From Schistosoma mansoni (lineage: Eukaryota; Platyhelminthes; Trematoda; Strigeidida; Schistosomatidae): a DNA stretch of 64,000 bases. The notes under the pieces were generated by a model. It was not told the DNA's origin and ran no database searches. It worked only from the letters and a program-made list of their open reading frames with translations. Within the stretch, counting starts at the first letter, position 1, and every line of letters starts with the position of its first letter. The translations under genes and the position numbers were made by a program. This document shows, one piece after another, positions 10,345-21,118 of the stretch. The stretch is from NCBI RefSeq assembly GCF_000237925.1, contig NC_031500.1:1860001-1924000 (forward strand). The letters run 5' to 3'.

Positions 10345-11070
10345 TTGATCTTACCCTTGTTCTTACTTACTTACTTATGCTTGTTACTCCTAATGGAGCA
10401 TAGACTGATGATCAGCATTCTACAACCCACTCTGTACTGGGTCTTCCTTTCTAGTTCTATCCAATTGTCGTTCATTCTTATCATGTCTGTCTCCATTTCT
10501 TAATATAATGTGTTCTTTAGTCTTCCGCTTTCCCTTTGACCTTGAAGATTCCATGTGGGGGCTTGCCTTGTGACACAGTTGGGTTCTTTCCTCAATATGT
10601 GTACTATCCACTTCCGGCGCTTCTTCTTGATTTCTCCTCCACTGGAATGTGGTTTGTTCTCTCCCACAATAGAATGTTGCTGGCAGTGTCTGGCCAATGG
10701 ATCCGAAGTATTTTTTGTAGACAACTGTTAATAAACACCTGAATGTTCTGGATGATGGTTTTCGTAGTTCTCCACGTCTCCACCCCTTACAGTAGAACTG
10801 TCTTCACATTTATATTGAAAGTTCTGATCTTGATGTTGGTTGAAAGACAGTTGTTTTGAGTTCCAGATGTTCTTCAGTTGTAAATATGCTGTTCTTGCTT
10901 TGTCGATCCGCTTCTTCATATCTGCATCTGATTTACCGCGTTCATCGATGATGCTGTCGAGTTATGTAAAGGTTTTTACATCCTCCAAAGCTTCTCCGTG
11001 AAGTGTAATTCGACTGGTGCATGCTATATTATATCAGAGGGTCTTGTTTTTCCCTTTGCTTATATTGAGA
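10345..11070 (-). mobile_element. RTE (SR2-like) LINE 3' half
   Basis: Antisense frames read pieces of the RTE C-terminal region: the DKARTAYLQLKNIW stretch, an ETWRT-like region, [11 protein letters not shown], and an ending that meets the TACTTACTTAC tail. Several frames are needed, so the copy is dead. It is 5'-truncated. Confidence 0.8.
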
Positions 11071-11089
11071 CCTACTGCTGCTGAGGATA

Positions 11090-11180
11090 GGTTAAGTACC
11101 CTGCTTAATAGTTATACAATAAGAATATAGACATAGATCCTAATAGTTACCACTCTTCATTCTTTGTCCGGATATAACAT
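11090..11180 (+). repeat. R repeat 3' end fragment
   Basis: It matches the end of the R copies (ACAATAAGAATATA, TAATAGTTACCA, CCGGATATAACAT). Only the last 90 or so bases are present. Confidence 0.4.
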
Positions 11181-11324
11181 TTTCTTTTCCAAAAACGTAG
11201 AAGAATAAACATACTACTGAAGTTACTATCTTCATTTGAATTGGCTCATTGTATTTAGTATTTATTTACTATTTATATTCATAAATTAATAACTAAAACC
11301 TTCCAGGCATGCAACAGGCTGAGT

Positions 11325-11440
11325 ACCCTTACTTACTTAATTACTTACGCCTGTTACTCCCGATGGAGTATAGGCCGCCGATCAGCATTCTACAATGCAC
11401 TCTGTACTGGGTCTTCCTTCCTAGTTCTATCCGATTTTTG
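11325..11440 (-). mobile_element. RTE LINE 3' end fragment
   Basis: A short 5'-truncated RTE end with the TACTTACTTAATTACTTACG tail in antisense, next to a SINE-B copy. Confidence 0.75.
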
Positions 11441-11451
11441 ATCATTCTTCA

Positions 11452-11605
11452 CATCAGAGAGGGTTTTGTGGAGAATTTAGTATTTTCATAGTTGAAATCA
11501 TGAGTCAATTGAAGCTAGACCACCATCGAAAACCTTGAACCACTGGACGGCCGTTTCGTCCTATTATGGGACTCCTCAGCAGTGCGAATCCACGATCCTT
11601 CACAT
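11452..11605 (-). mobile_element. SINE-B fragment, minus
   Basis: Tail and hammerhead are present; the tRNA-like head is missing. The ribozyme matches the family consensus. Confidence 0.75.
11543..11584 (-). ncRNA. type I hammerhead ribozyme (SINE-B)
   Basis: The minus strand reads CACTG, CTGAGGA, GTCC-loop-GGAC, GAAA, CGGCCGTC, then CAGTG. Core and stem I are both intact. Cleavage is predicted after GTC. Confidence 0.75.
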
Positions 11606-11994
11606 GTCTGTCTCAATACTACTGAAGTTACTATCTTCATTTGAATTGGCTTATTGTATCTAGTATTTATTTACCATTGATATTCCCTAAATTGTTAACT
11701 AAAGACAACCATACAATGTTTTCCTACACATTCCTATGTGTCAATACCAGGGGTATTCTGTTTGTCAGTTTGTTTGTTTGCATTAGTTTATGTAATTTGG
11801 GAAATTTTTGTGTGTAATTGATAAGGTGAATATCTAAAATGTTATTGTAATGTATTACAATATCTAGGTTATTTCATTCAAATATATAAAGGTTAATAGT
11901 CAAATGACTTTTGGCAATAACTATCTTTCTTTTTTAATGAATAGATAATTAATAATAAAAGAATCATATCTACAATAACATTAATGAAATAGTA
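11606..11994. other. intronic sequence, mostly unassigned
   Basis: AT-rich intron 1. The segment at 11610-11680 repeats 11210-11280 (CTACTGAAGTTACTATCTTC), so the flank of the RTE fragment was locally duplicated. Confidence 0.4.
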
Positions 11995-12295
11995 ACTTAC
12001 TGAAGACAATAGTGGACGGTTGCTCGATTTCGTGGATTGATTGAAGTTAGACATTAACACCGTTGGATGCCGGCCGGCTCAGTGATCTAGAGGTTAAGCC
12101 CTCGCGCGCGAGACTCATAAGTCCTGAGTTCGAATCCCGTGATGCGAGATCGTGGATGCACACCATTGAAGAGTTCCACAATAGGACGAAACGACCATGT
12201 AGTGCTTCCAGGTTTTCCATAATGGTCTAGCTTCAATTAACTAATGAATTCAATTAGAAAATTTTTAAAATCTTCATTAAATCCCTTCTGATAAA
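11995..12295 (+). mobile_element. SINE-B copy
   Basis: The order is complete: 5' region (TCACTGAAGACAAT-like), tRNA-like head (GGCTCAGTGATCTAGAGGTT, GAGTTCGAATCC), hammerhead remnant and ATCCCTTCTGATAA tail. The ribozyme core reads TTGAAGA, so it is probably dead. Confidence 0.8.
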
Positions 12296-12514
12296 AAATG
12301 ATCCATTTTTAATAAAATTGGATAGTGAATAGTAATACAATTCGAGAGAAAGTAAATGTGTGTTTCATCTTAGTTAGAACTTATCAATTGGATATACTTC
12401 TACCTTAGTGTTGGTTTCCACACTGGGGATCAGACGTAGTACCTTTCTCTTAAAATTCCAATGTGTTCTACACTAAACTACTGAATGCAGACAATTATAA
12501 GATTTTTAATTGAG

Positions 12515-12810
12515 ATCATGAATCGATTGATGTTAGACCATCATTAAAAATCTGGAAGTACTAGACAACTGTTTCGTGCTAGTCTGGTACTCCTCAGCAG
12601 TGCACATGTGACATCCGAACTCAGGGCTTTCCGTATTGTGCACGAACGCTTAAACTCTAGTTCACTGATCCGGTATCCACAAAATTGCGCGATCACCTTC
12701 CATACTGGGATGAAACGGGCGTCTAATGCTTCCAGGTTTTCCATAGTGGTCTAACATCAATCGATTCATGATTTCAATCAAAAACTCAACAATCTCCACA
12801 ACCTTATTAC
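12515..12810. mobile_element. old SINE-B composite, minus then plus
   Basis: A minus SINE-B (12515-12680) of the older subfamily is followed by a plus-strand 3' segment starting within the hammerhead (GGGATGAAACGGGCGTC). The composite ends are inverted copies of the SINE tail. Confidence 0.6.
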
Positions 12811-13181
12811 TGATAATCATAAAATTGTTTAATGAGAATGAATGTTGCTTTTAAAAGTTTGAATTACCCCCTTATTGATATAAAAAGACTTTAACTGACT
12901 AGTCTGTTTTGTCGTATGTTGATCGTCAGCAGATCATATCTCTTCGTGACTAGCGGTAAAATTCAGGACATGAATTTCATCCTATTTAAAACGTAGTAGT
13001 AATATTAACACAATTACTTTAGGTTATACATCTGATCAAAGGAAACGGATCAATTATATTCATTTATAAAAGCAACAGGAAAATATAAACCTTTACAAAT
13101 TACGAAAAAGGACATCCAGTAGAGAGAAGATTATTTTGTTAGATTGTTTCTATTAGAAGGACAATACACTACATTATGAAC

Positions 13182-13465
13182 AAAGATGGATAGTGTCTAG
13201 CAGTGGAATCTAGTTTGACGCGCGTTTCGTCCTATTTGGGGCTCGTCAGTTGGATGTACCTGCATCTCAGACTTGTTGATGTTCACTCTGAAACTCGAAC
13301 CCAGTACCTTCCGCTTCAAATGCCATCGCGTTATCCACTCAGTCCCAGAGTGAACAACAACTCTGAGATACAAGTATATCCAGATGACGAGTCCCGAATA
13401 GGACGAAACGCGCGTCAAACTGGATTCCACTACTGGACACTGTCCATCTTTGCTTACCATTGAAT
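13182..13465. repeat. two alpha repeats facing each other
   Basis: A minus alpha copy (13182 to about 13340) meets a plus copy (about 13335-13465), sharing the tRNA-like middle. The unit forms a near-palindrome with CAAAGATGGATAGTG at one end and its complement at the other. Hammerhead sequences lie on both strands. Confidence 0.75.
13201..13260 (-). ncRNA. hammerhead ribozyme, alpha type
   Basis: The minus strand has CTGACGA, GAAA and the GTC triplet. Stem II has one mismatch (GCCC against GGAC). The partner copy at 13390-13440 has ATGACGA in the core and is likely inactive. Confidence 0.5.
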
Positions 13466-13729
13466 AAAGTAGTTCATTATCAGTAATATCATATAATAGG
13501 TTGTGAATTTTCCTGAAGTATACTAAGTTTCTATAAACAAAAGTTAATTGATAATAGACAATTAATAAGTGTAATGTATCGAAAGTCTAACCTAAAATGA
13601 AGTTCCACATTGCATTTAAACCTATCTTATTCATTATGACAGTAGAAGATGTTACAATTAAACTATTTTATAAGATGTTATTGTCAATTAGACTAGTGAA
13701 TACATTGCATATCGACACATATAATTCGA

Positions 13730-14130
13730 AAGTTAATGACTTCAAGAAGTATTTCCTGAAGTTCTAGTGAGAAGAAATGACCAGTGGATTTCAACCGGGT
13801 CTGGTGTAAAATAGTAACTCACTGAATACATTGGTGGACGGTTGCTAAACTTCGTGGATCTGTTGAAGCTAGACAATAACACCAGTGGATGCCGGCCAGC
13901 TCAGTGGTCTATCGGTTAAGCGCTCGTGCGCGAGACTAATAAGTCCTGTGTTCGAATCTCTCGATGTGGGTTCGTGGATGCCCACTGATGAGGAATCCCA
14001 TACTAAGACGAAACGGTTATCCAGTGCTTCCAGGTTTTGCATGGTGATCTAGCTTCAATTGACTCGTGATCTCAACTACATAAAATTACTAAAATTTCCA
14101 CAAAACCCCATTCTGATAATGATCATATGC
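13730..14130 (+). mobile_element. SINE-B copy, near full length
   Basis: It begins with the 5' region (GACTTCAAGAAGTATTTCCTG) and includes the tRNA-like head and tail. The ribozyme has CTGATGA, but stem II is broken. Confidence 0.8.
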
Positions 14131-14450
14131 TCACCAGTAACTGGCTCTATGAGTTATTTCCTGAAGTTCTAGTGACAATCAGTAACCAGTGGAGTTCAAC
14201 CAGTTCTGTTGTGAGATAGTAACTCACTGAAGACAATGGTGAATGGTTGCTCGATTTCGTGCATTGGTTGAAGTTAGACATTAACACCGTCGTATGCTGG
14301 CCAACTCAGTGGTCTAGAGGTTGAGCGCTCACGCGCGAAACTGACAGGTCTTGCGTTCGAATCCCACGAGTGGGATCATGAATGCACACTGTTGAGGAGT
14401 CCCATATTAGGACGAAACGGTCGTCTAGTGCTTCCAGGTTTTCAATGATT
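14130..14450 (+). mobile_element. SINE-B copy ending at exon 2 acceptor
   Basis: A second copy directly follows the first. It stops about 50 bp before the exon 2 splice acceptor, so the intron's 3' end is SINE followed by the polypyrimidine tract. Confidence 0.8.
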
Positions 14451-14502
14451 ATATTTACATTTCATCTAATAAAAAAAACAACCAATTTTTCTTTTTTTTC
14501 AG

Positions 14503-14714
14503 GTGAACATTTAGATGAAATACGTGAAATTGAATTTGTACACAATATGAGAGAAATGATTAATGGTGAATATCGTCATGAAATTGATCAATTTGGATGG
14601 ACATTTTTTAAAGCTATAGAAATTGATAATAGCGGTTATATATCACAAGCATCATATCGTATATTACAAGAAGCATGGCATGTTGGAAGAGATGAAGCTG
14701 AAGCAATGTTTAAA
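14503..14714 (+). CDS. double EF-hand protein, exon 2
   Basis: This exon encodes residues 269-339. The acceptor is TTTCTTTTTTTTCAG at 14488-14502 and the donor is AAA before GTAAGT at 14715. Splicing to exon 1 restores Gly269 across the junction; the end is phase 0. The loop E308-I-D-N-S-G-Y-I-S (308-319) corresponds to loop 120-131 of the first half, an offset of about 188. It has Glu at position 1 and Ser at position 12, so it is probably a weak or non-binding site. The exon is flanked by large SINE-filled introns of 8.7 and 6.3 kb. Confidence 0.85.
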
Positions 14715-14744
14715 GTAAGTTTAAATTAGTAAATAAATATTAGT

Positions 14745-14955
14745 TATCAGAAAGGGGGTTTTGTGTGTATTATAGTAGTTTTAATAGTTGAGTTCATGAG
14801 CCAATTGAAGCTAGACCACCATGGAAAACCTGGAAGCAATGGACTGCCGTTTCGTCCTATTGTGGGACCCTCCGACAGTACACATCCACGATCCCGCCTC
14901 GCAAGCGGGATTCAAACCCAGGATATATCAGTCTTGCTCGCGAACGCTTAGAGTT
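14745..14955 (-). mobile_element. SINE-B copy, minus
   Basis: It starts with the TCAGAAAGGGGGTTTTGTG tail in antisense, then an altered hammerhead and GATTCAAACCC box B. It lies just after the exon 2 donor. Confidence 0.75.
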
Positions 14956-14959
14956 TAGT

Positions 14960-15325
14960 GACTGGCTCCAAGAGATAGTTCCTGGAGTTCTAGTAAGAAA
15001 CAGTGACCAGTGGAGTTCAACTGGGTCTGTTGTGAGATATCAACTGACTGAAGACATTGGTGAATGGTTGCTTAATTTCGTGGATTGGTTGAAGTTAGAC
15101 ATCAACACCATTGGATGCTGGCGCTCACTCGTGAGACTGATAGATCCTGAGTTCGAATCTACCGAGATGTGGGATCGTGGATGCTTACTGCTGAGGAGTC
15201 CCATAATAGGACGAAAAGGCCGTTTAGTGCTTTCAGGTTTTCCATGGTTGTCCAGCTTCAATTAACTCATGAATTCAACTATTAAACTTACTATAACATC
15301 CACAAAAACCCCTTTTGATATTAAT
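14960..15325 (+). mobile_element. SINE-B copy, plus
   Basis: The 5' region, a partly deleted tRNA-like head, hammerhead and ACCCCTTTTGATATT tail are present. It faces the previous minus copy. Confidence 0.75.
15185..15225 (+). ncRNA. hammerhead ribozyme (SINE-B)
   Basis: It has CTGAGGA, stem II GTCC/GGAC and GAAA. The cleavage triplet is GTT, which fits the NUH rule. Stem I pairs TACTG with TAGTG using one G-U. Confidence 0.55.
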
Positions 15326-15334
15326 CAATATATG

Positions 15335-15620
15335 CTCACTAGTGACTGACTTCAAGAGGTATTTCCTGGAGTTCTAATGAGAAGCAGTAACCGGTGGAGT
15401 TCAACCAGGTCTGTTGTGATATATCAACTCACTAAAGACAATGGTGGATGGTTGCTCAATTTCGTGGATTAGTTGAAATGAGACATAAACACCATTGGAT
15501 ACCTGCCAGCTCAGTGGTCTAGTGGTTAAGCGCTTGCGCGCGAAAGCTTATCCTCTAGACCACTGAGCTGGAATCTGATAGTGTTAATGTCTAACTTCAA
15601 CCAATCCACGAAATTGAGTT
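15335..15620. mobile_element. SINE-B 5' half joined to a minus fragment
   Basis: A plus copy (15335-15545) breaks at GCTTGCGCGCGAAAGC. There a minus fragment (AGACCACTGAGCTGG onward) begins, so the two halves fold back at the anticodon-like arm. Confidence 0.65.
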
Positions 15621-16044
15621 AATCAATATTTTGAGTTTTTTTCTTTTTGAATACTATCTAACAATTAAAATCAGTATACATAACTCAAAGTATGAAGAGT
15701 TCAACAACTCGGTATAAATATGTCGGTAAGTGTATAATAAACTGACAATCTTCAGTTATCTATCAACCAGTCAAGATAGATTGATCTTATTCATCAACTT
15801 CATAGGTTAAATTATTCTTTGCAGTAGAAGGAAAAAGATTGAGTTATGCATATTAGGAGTAGGGTTAGTGTTGTGAGTTAGGATTATCACCTAATAGAGT
15901 TGTTGTCAACCATTGACTTTTGAGATGGGTTTAAAAATAAGGGTTAGAGTATTTATTACGAAGTGACATCAACTATGATGCAATGAATTATCACCTTTAT
16001 CTTCCCAAACTTAAGAAACTTAGGGTTGGAATTTAAGGTGAGGG
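15621..16044. other. intronic sequence, weak local repeat
   Basis: GGTTGGAATTTAAGGTGAGGGTTAGAGTGGG at 16024-16054 recurs in changed form at 16226-16256, on either side of a SINE-B piece. This looks like a small duplication around the insertion. Nothing else was recognised. Confidence 0.4.
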
Positions 16045-16225
16045 TTAGAGTGGGAGAAGTATTTCCTGAAATCCTAGTGAGAAGCAATGACCAGTGGAGT
16101 TCAACCAGGTCTGTTGTGAGATAGTAACTCACTAATAAGAATAGTGGACGATGGTAAAATTTCGTGGATTGGTTGAACTTAGACATAAACACCGTTGGAT
16201 GCCGGCCAGCTCAGTGGTCTATCGG
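16045..16225 (+). mobile_element. SINE-B 5' half
   Basis: 5' region through GCCGGCCAGCTCAGTGG, lost after the start of the tRNA-like head. Confidence 0.65.
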
Positions 16226-16494
16226 GTTGGCATTTAAGGTGATGGTTAGAGTGGGTGAATATATTCTAGCTTCATGAAGCACTGTTGACTATGCATTGAA
16301 TCATATTAAGAACTTAAAAATAATTTGCACCATTAGCAGGGATGTTTTTATAGTTTAGCTTAAGCATCATCTTAAATTCATTTTTTAGTTAAATGGTAGA
16401 TAATTTTATTGATTTCAAGCACTTTGAAGACCAAATATTGCCAATATTTACATCCAGTGGTAGCTATCATTGCCTGAGGGAAAGTGAGGGCATA

Positions 16495-17760
16495 CAATCA
16501 CCTCTCTCCATTGTTCTACTGAAGCAGTGGGGTTAGACAGGGTTGCTCAAACTCATAATTCCTCTTCAACTTTTCTATCAGTGACGTTCTGGAAATAGCC
16601 GTGATGAATGTAGGTAATGGTGGTGTTGATCTGTTGCCAAAAGAAAGACCTCTCGACCGTGAATATGCAGATGATATTGTCTAACTTTGCTATAATACCT
16701 AAGCCATGCAATCCACACTTAATTATTTGACAATTAATGTTCGTAGGCATGATATGTTCTTTGCACCTTTGAAGAGCAAAGTTCTTTTACAAGACTGGTA
16801 GGAACCTGATCCTGCACTCACCCTCGGTAGGAAGCAGATAGAAGTGGTTGAGAAGTTTGTGTATCTGAGTAGCTACATAAGTGCTGGTCGTGGTGTTAGT
16901 GGTGAGATCAATTCACGTATAATGAAAGCCAGAGTGGCTTATGCCAATCTGACCCATCTTTGACTGCTTCGTGATCTTAGTCCGGCTGTAAAAGTTCGAA
17001 TCTACAACACGTCAGTGGGAGAAGTTTTGCTCTATGCTTGTGAGATCTGGTCTCTCCGAGTTGAGGGTGTTAGAAGACCCTCGGTGTTTGATCATTATTG
17101 TCTCCGAATAATTGGTGACATCCAGTGGCAATGATATGTTAGTAATGCAGAGGTTCAGCATCGTGTGTTCGTGCGCAGAGACGATAATTCATTTGGTGTC
17201 ACTCACTATCTTGAAACATTAACTTCAGTGACTTGGACATGTCCTACGAATGTCGTCAGAGAATTTCATGCCGTACATTATTTGCAGACGCTGGGACCGG
17301 TTGGAAAAAGCAGAGAGGTGGTCAGTGTTTGACGTCGTGTCGTAGTATGAAAGGAAGCTGTACAGTACTGGTTTCTGTCGGTTATTCTTGACTTCTTGGT
17401 TGGAATTCGAGAGACGGTGCAGCAGTGTCTGGAGATGTGATCAGACATGACTCCGAGTAGACGTGAGTGGCGATCCTGCTGTAACTTCACTTTACTTTCT
17501 TCATAAAAAATGAATGTAACTTCTTTAACAAGAACAAAAATTCTTTCTGGTTGTACTTTGGCTAACTGAACTACTTCTTCCATTATTATTATTATTATTT
17601 CACTCTCATACATTAATTTCTGTCTGTTATTCTTGTTTTTATGATACACACCTTACATTCCCTATCTCTTCAAAACATCATTATTATTGTATGATGTATG
17701 CATATTGTATCTGGTGCCTATTTGTACTAATATTTAAGTGTTCAAATAAATAAATCAAAA
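16495..17760 (+). mobile_element. non-LTR retrotransposon with YADDIV-type reverse transcriptase, 3' part
   Basis: Broken plus frames read SSGVRQGC, REYADDIV, LLQDW, EVVEKFVYLSSYIS and VLLYACEIWSL, in the order expected of a LINE reverse transcriptase and its C-terminal region. Several stops and frameshifts make it dead. The 3' end (ATTTGTACTAATATTTAAGTGTTCAAATAAATAAATC) resembles the F-family end. The clade is unresolved. Related copies lie at 48829-50425. Confidence 0.75.
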
Positions 17761-17974
17761 CAAAAACATTTATGATTGAATTTTGAATTTGGCGCCAAAA
17801 AATATGGCGCTATCTTCATTCTGATTGGTTGATTCAGGACTATCAATGTTTTTATTATTGTAGACGTTTCTAGTATTATCTAATTCATTGGTGAAATACA
17901 TCACGTTAACGTATACATCAAGTAATTAGAATGATTATTCATATATAGAAATGATAACTCAGTTAATATATATA

Positions 17975-18315
17975 TGCGCACTAGTGACTGACTTCAAGAG
18001 GTACTTCTCTGGAGTTCTAGTGAGAAGCAGTGACCAGTGGAGTTCAACTAGGTCTGTTGTGAGATAGGAACTCACTGAAGACAATTGGTGGACAGTTGCT
18101 CAACTTCATGGATTGGTTGAAGTTAGACATTAACACCATCGGATGCCGGCTCAGTGGTCTAGTGGTTAAGTGCTCTGGCGAATCTCTCGAGGCGAGGTCG
18201 TGGATACACACTGCTGGGGAGTCCCACAATAGGACGAAACGGCCGTCCAGTGTTTCCAGTTTTCTAACTTTGGTCTAGCTTCGATTGACTCATGCTTTCA
18301 TCTATGAAAATATTT
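17975..18315 (+). mobile_element. SINE-B copy
   Basis: The 5' region, a shortened tRNA-like head and the tail are present. The hammerhead core reads CTGGGGA and is probably inactive. Confidence 0.75.
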
Positions 18316-18644
18316 GGGAAGCTCAAGGACAAACGAAATTCAAGGCCATGAACCAATACATTGACTACTTATCGCTTCAATTAATTGTAATGAATGTCCT
18401 TAGAGAGGTTGAAGGGATCACATAGTCTATTAAAGAAATCAACATTAAATAGATATGTGAAGATATCGTTTATAATTGCTGGAGTTCAATAGACAAAACA
18501 TGTTTTTTTATTTGTGCTAGTCAATCACAGCTCAGATAATCTGGCTAATCAATGTGTAATAGCTTATTTAACACGAAAATTTGGCGGCACATACCTATGA
18601 AAGTTTGTAATAGATTGGGTGTAACTTATAAGAATATATTGTTA
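18316..18644. other. intronic sequence, nothing recognised
   Basis: AT-rich intron 2 with no supported feature. Confidence 0.3.
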
Positions 18645-19060
18645 TCAGAAGGGGGTTTTGTGGAGATTTCAGTAATTTGACATAGTTGAAATCATGATTC
18701 AATTGAAGCTAGGCCACCGTGGAAAACGTGGAAGCATTGGATGGCCGTTTCGTCCTATTGTGGGACTCCTCAGAAGTGCGCACCCACGATCTCGTCTCGA
18801 GAGATTCGAACCCAGGACCTATCAGTCTCGCACGCGAACACTTAACCTCTAGACCACTGAGATGGCCGGTATCCAACGGTGTTAATGTCTAACTTCAACT
18901 GATCTACGAAATTGAGCGACACATCCACCATTGTCTTCAGTGAGTTAATATCTCACAACAGACCTGGTTGAACTCCACTGGTTACTGCTTCACACTAGAA
19001 CTCCAGGAAATACTTCATGGAGCCAGTTACTAGTGAGTATATGATCAGTATCAGAAGGGG
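18645..19060 (-). mobile_element. SINE-B, near full length, minus
   Basis: This is a good reference copy. It runs from the TTATCAGAAGGGGGTTTTG tail through hammerhead, box B (GATTCGAACCC) and head to the GCCAGTTACTAGTGAGTATATGATC 5' end. Confidence 0.85.
18735..18780 (-). ncRNA. hammerhead ribozyme (SINE-B)
   Basis: Core CTGAGGA, stem II GTCC/GGAC and GAAA are intact, and the triplet is ATC. Stem I has two mismatches, so activity is uncertain. Confidence 0.5.
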
Positions 19061-19160
19061 AGGAGGAGTCCCACAGTAGGACGAAACGGCCGTCCAATGA
19101 TTCCAGGTTTTCCAAGGTGATCTAGCTTCAATTGGCTCATGATTTAAACTGTATGAAAAT
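19060..19160 (+). mobile_element. SINE-B 3' segment
   Basis: It starts inside the ribozyme (GAGGAGTCCCACAG) and runs into the tail, directly joined to the preceding minus copy. Confidence 0.7.
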
Positions 19161-19369
19161 AGATTGTGTTTAAAATTTGTTTTTGTACTAAACATAATGT
19201 ATACAATATGGAGTTTATCAATATGTTTATTCATCTATTAGTATCATTCCTGACACAGTATCTTCTCTATAGTTTGAAGCTTAATTGTCTCTAGAGAAAC
19301 GATATCTGGGAACTGGTATTGTCTCATTTTTAAATTAGAACACCCAAAAATACATTCAATAACATTATA

Positions 19370-19505
19370 AACGAAAATGGATTGCAGTGGAGTCCAGGAC
19401 GCGCGTCTTGTTCTATTTGGGACCCATCAGCCAGGTGTACATGAACTCCAGAGTCGATTTTCACTCCGACACTCGAACCTAGTACTCTGGGATGTAGATG
19501 AGGAT
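19370..19505 (-). repeat. alpha repeat fragment
   Basis: It contains antisense GGACGCGCGTC and box B-like GACACTCGAACC. The ribozyme core is altered. Confidence 0.6.
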
Positions 19506-19969
19506 AAACTCCGCACTCGTTGTCAGTATTTATACTATCGTAATCCACGATGGAGGGCTTGTTTCATTCTCTGTAGTTTTCGCGGTGTTATTTGAAAAGT
19601 GTTAAGTTTTCTACGACGAAAACACTGATTCATCATACTACGGACATGTTAACTTGGCAACATACATTTACATCAGTATATACGTGGGCCTAAGTAATGA
19701 AACTAAGGTCAAGGTCAAAATTGTGTACTTATAACCACATGCTTGTTAACAAATTGACTTAGGGTTCTTTTACAATTGAAATGACAATAACAATAATTGT
19801 GACTTGTGTACTTTATTAAATGAAAAGTGAAATGTTTAAAGAATATTTTACACACAGGGGGATAATTAGCACAATAATCATCAAACGTTTTGCGATGAAT
19901 CTAGGTTGTATTATATTAGGTTCAATAGGATCGTGGGAAGATTATAACTCATAAATGTTTTATAATTTT
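19506..19969. other. intronic sequence, nothing recognised
   Basis: Intron 2, AT-rich, no supported feature. Confidence 0.3.
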
Positions 19970-20235
19970 ACAGTTAAATTCATGAGCCGATTGAAGCTAG
20001 ACCACCAAGGAGAACCTAAAAACACTGGACAACCTTTTCGACCTATTATGGGACTCCTCAGTGGCAGTGCGCATTCACTACCCCGCCTTGCGAGATTCGA
20101 ACACAGGATCTGTCAGTCTCGCCTGCAATCGCTTAACTTCTAGACCCCTGAGCTGGAATCCATGATGATCTAGCTTCAATTGACTAATGAATTGAACTAT
20201 AAAATTAATAAAATCTTCACAAAACCCCTTCTGAT
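19970..20235. mobile_element. SINE-B composite, minus then plus tail
   Basis: A minus copy (19970-20155) joins a plus 3' segment at TCCATGATGATCTAGC. The extra GTGGCAGTGCG between hammerhead and head marks a subfamily shared with 21840 and 33515. Confidence 0.7.
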
Positions 20236-20404
20236 TTATTATCTATTCAATCAAAGGTCATCTTTCATGTTCGAAAAATCTGAGTAATTAACAGCATGTA
20301 TAAATACTTGCAAACTTTGTGTAATCTGCCCAATGAATGCGTAAACTGAGTTATTAAGATTATTTACTATAGACATTATTAAATAAATAATTAAATGAAT
20401 AATC

Positions 20405-20930
20405 ATGTTACAAAGATGGATAGTGACTAGCAGTGGAATCCAGTAAGCGCGTTTCGTCCTATCTGGGACTCGTCAGCTGGGTGTACCTGCATCTCACAGT
20501 TGATGTTCACTCTGGGACTCAAACCCAGTACCTTTCGTTTCAAAAGCCATCGCGTTATCCACCTGACCACTGAGTCCTGATAGTCACTTGCTTGTGCAAT
20601 GAGATGAAGTTTAAATTCACTTAGTATTGTTTGTTTGAATCTTCCTATTGATGTTTATGACTGCAACTGGTCAGTCTCTAATTGGCATATGTGCATACTG
20701 TGCGTATTGCCTCAATATAGCCTTAATTCACAAGCATTATAAGCAAAGATGGCTAGTGACTAGTAGTAGAATCCAGGATGCGCGTTTCGGCTTATTTTGG
20801 GGCTCGTCAGCTGGATGTACCTGAATCTCAAAGACTGACCAGTTGCAGTCCCAAGCATCAATAGGAAGATTCAAACAAACAATACTAAATGAATTCATAT
20901 TGATTGTCTTCAATGGATTTAATTTATTCC
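20405..20930 (-). repeat. alpha repeats in tandem, unit about 333 bp
   Basis: CAAAGATGG recurs at 20411 and 20744. The first unit is complete: hammerhead, tRNA-like middle with antisense GGACTCAAACCC, and a spacer with GTGCATACTGTGCG. The second is partial. This is the satellite-like arrangement known for schistosome hammerhead repeats. Confidence 0.8.
20431..20487 (-). ncRNA. hammerhead ribozyme, alpha type
   Basis: The minus strand reads CCCAG, CTGACGA, GTCC-loop-GGAC, GAAA, then TTA and CTGGA. Core and stem I are intact. TTA fits NUH. Confidence 0.65.
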
Positions 20931-20974
20931 TTCCTTCTTTCTTTCTTATCTTTTTTCTTATTATCTCTAATTAG

Positions 20975-21118
20975 ATATTAGATACTGATAAAGATGGTAA
21001 AATAAGTAGTGATGAATTTCTTACAGCATGGAATGATTATTTTCTTAGTGAAGATCCACAAAGTCCATATAGAATGTTTTTTGGTCCAGTTATTTCACGA
21101 CCTACAGAAGCTAGATAA
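20975..21118 (+). CDS. double EF-hand protein, exon 3 (C terminus)
   Basis: This exon encodes residues 340-386 and the stop TAA. The acceptor is TTATCTCTAATTAG at 20961-20974, phase 0, matching exon 2. Residues 342-353 (D342, D344, D346, G347, I349, E353) form the one fully canonical EF-hand loop of the second half. It corresponds to the shortened loop near 155 in the first half. The tail SRPTEAR has no targeting signal. Confidence 0.9.
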   Translation: MLDTDKDGKISSDEFLTAWNDYFLSEDPQSPYRMFFGPVISRPTEAR

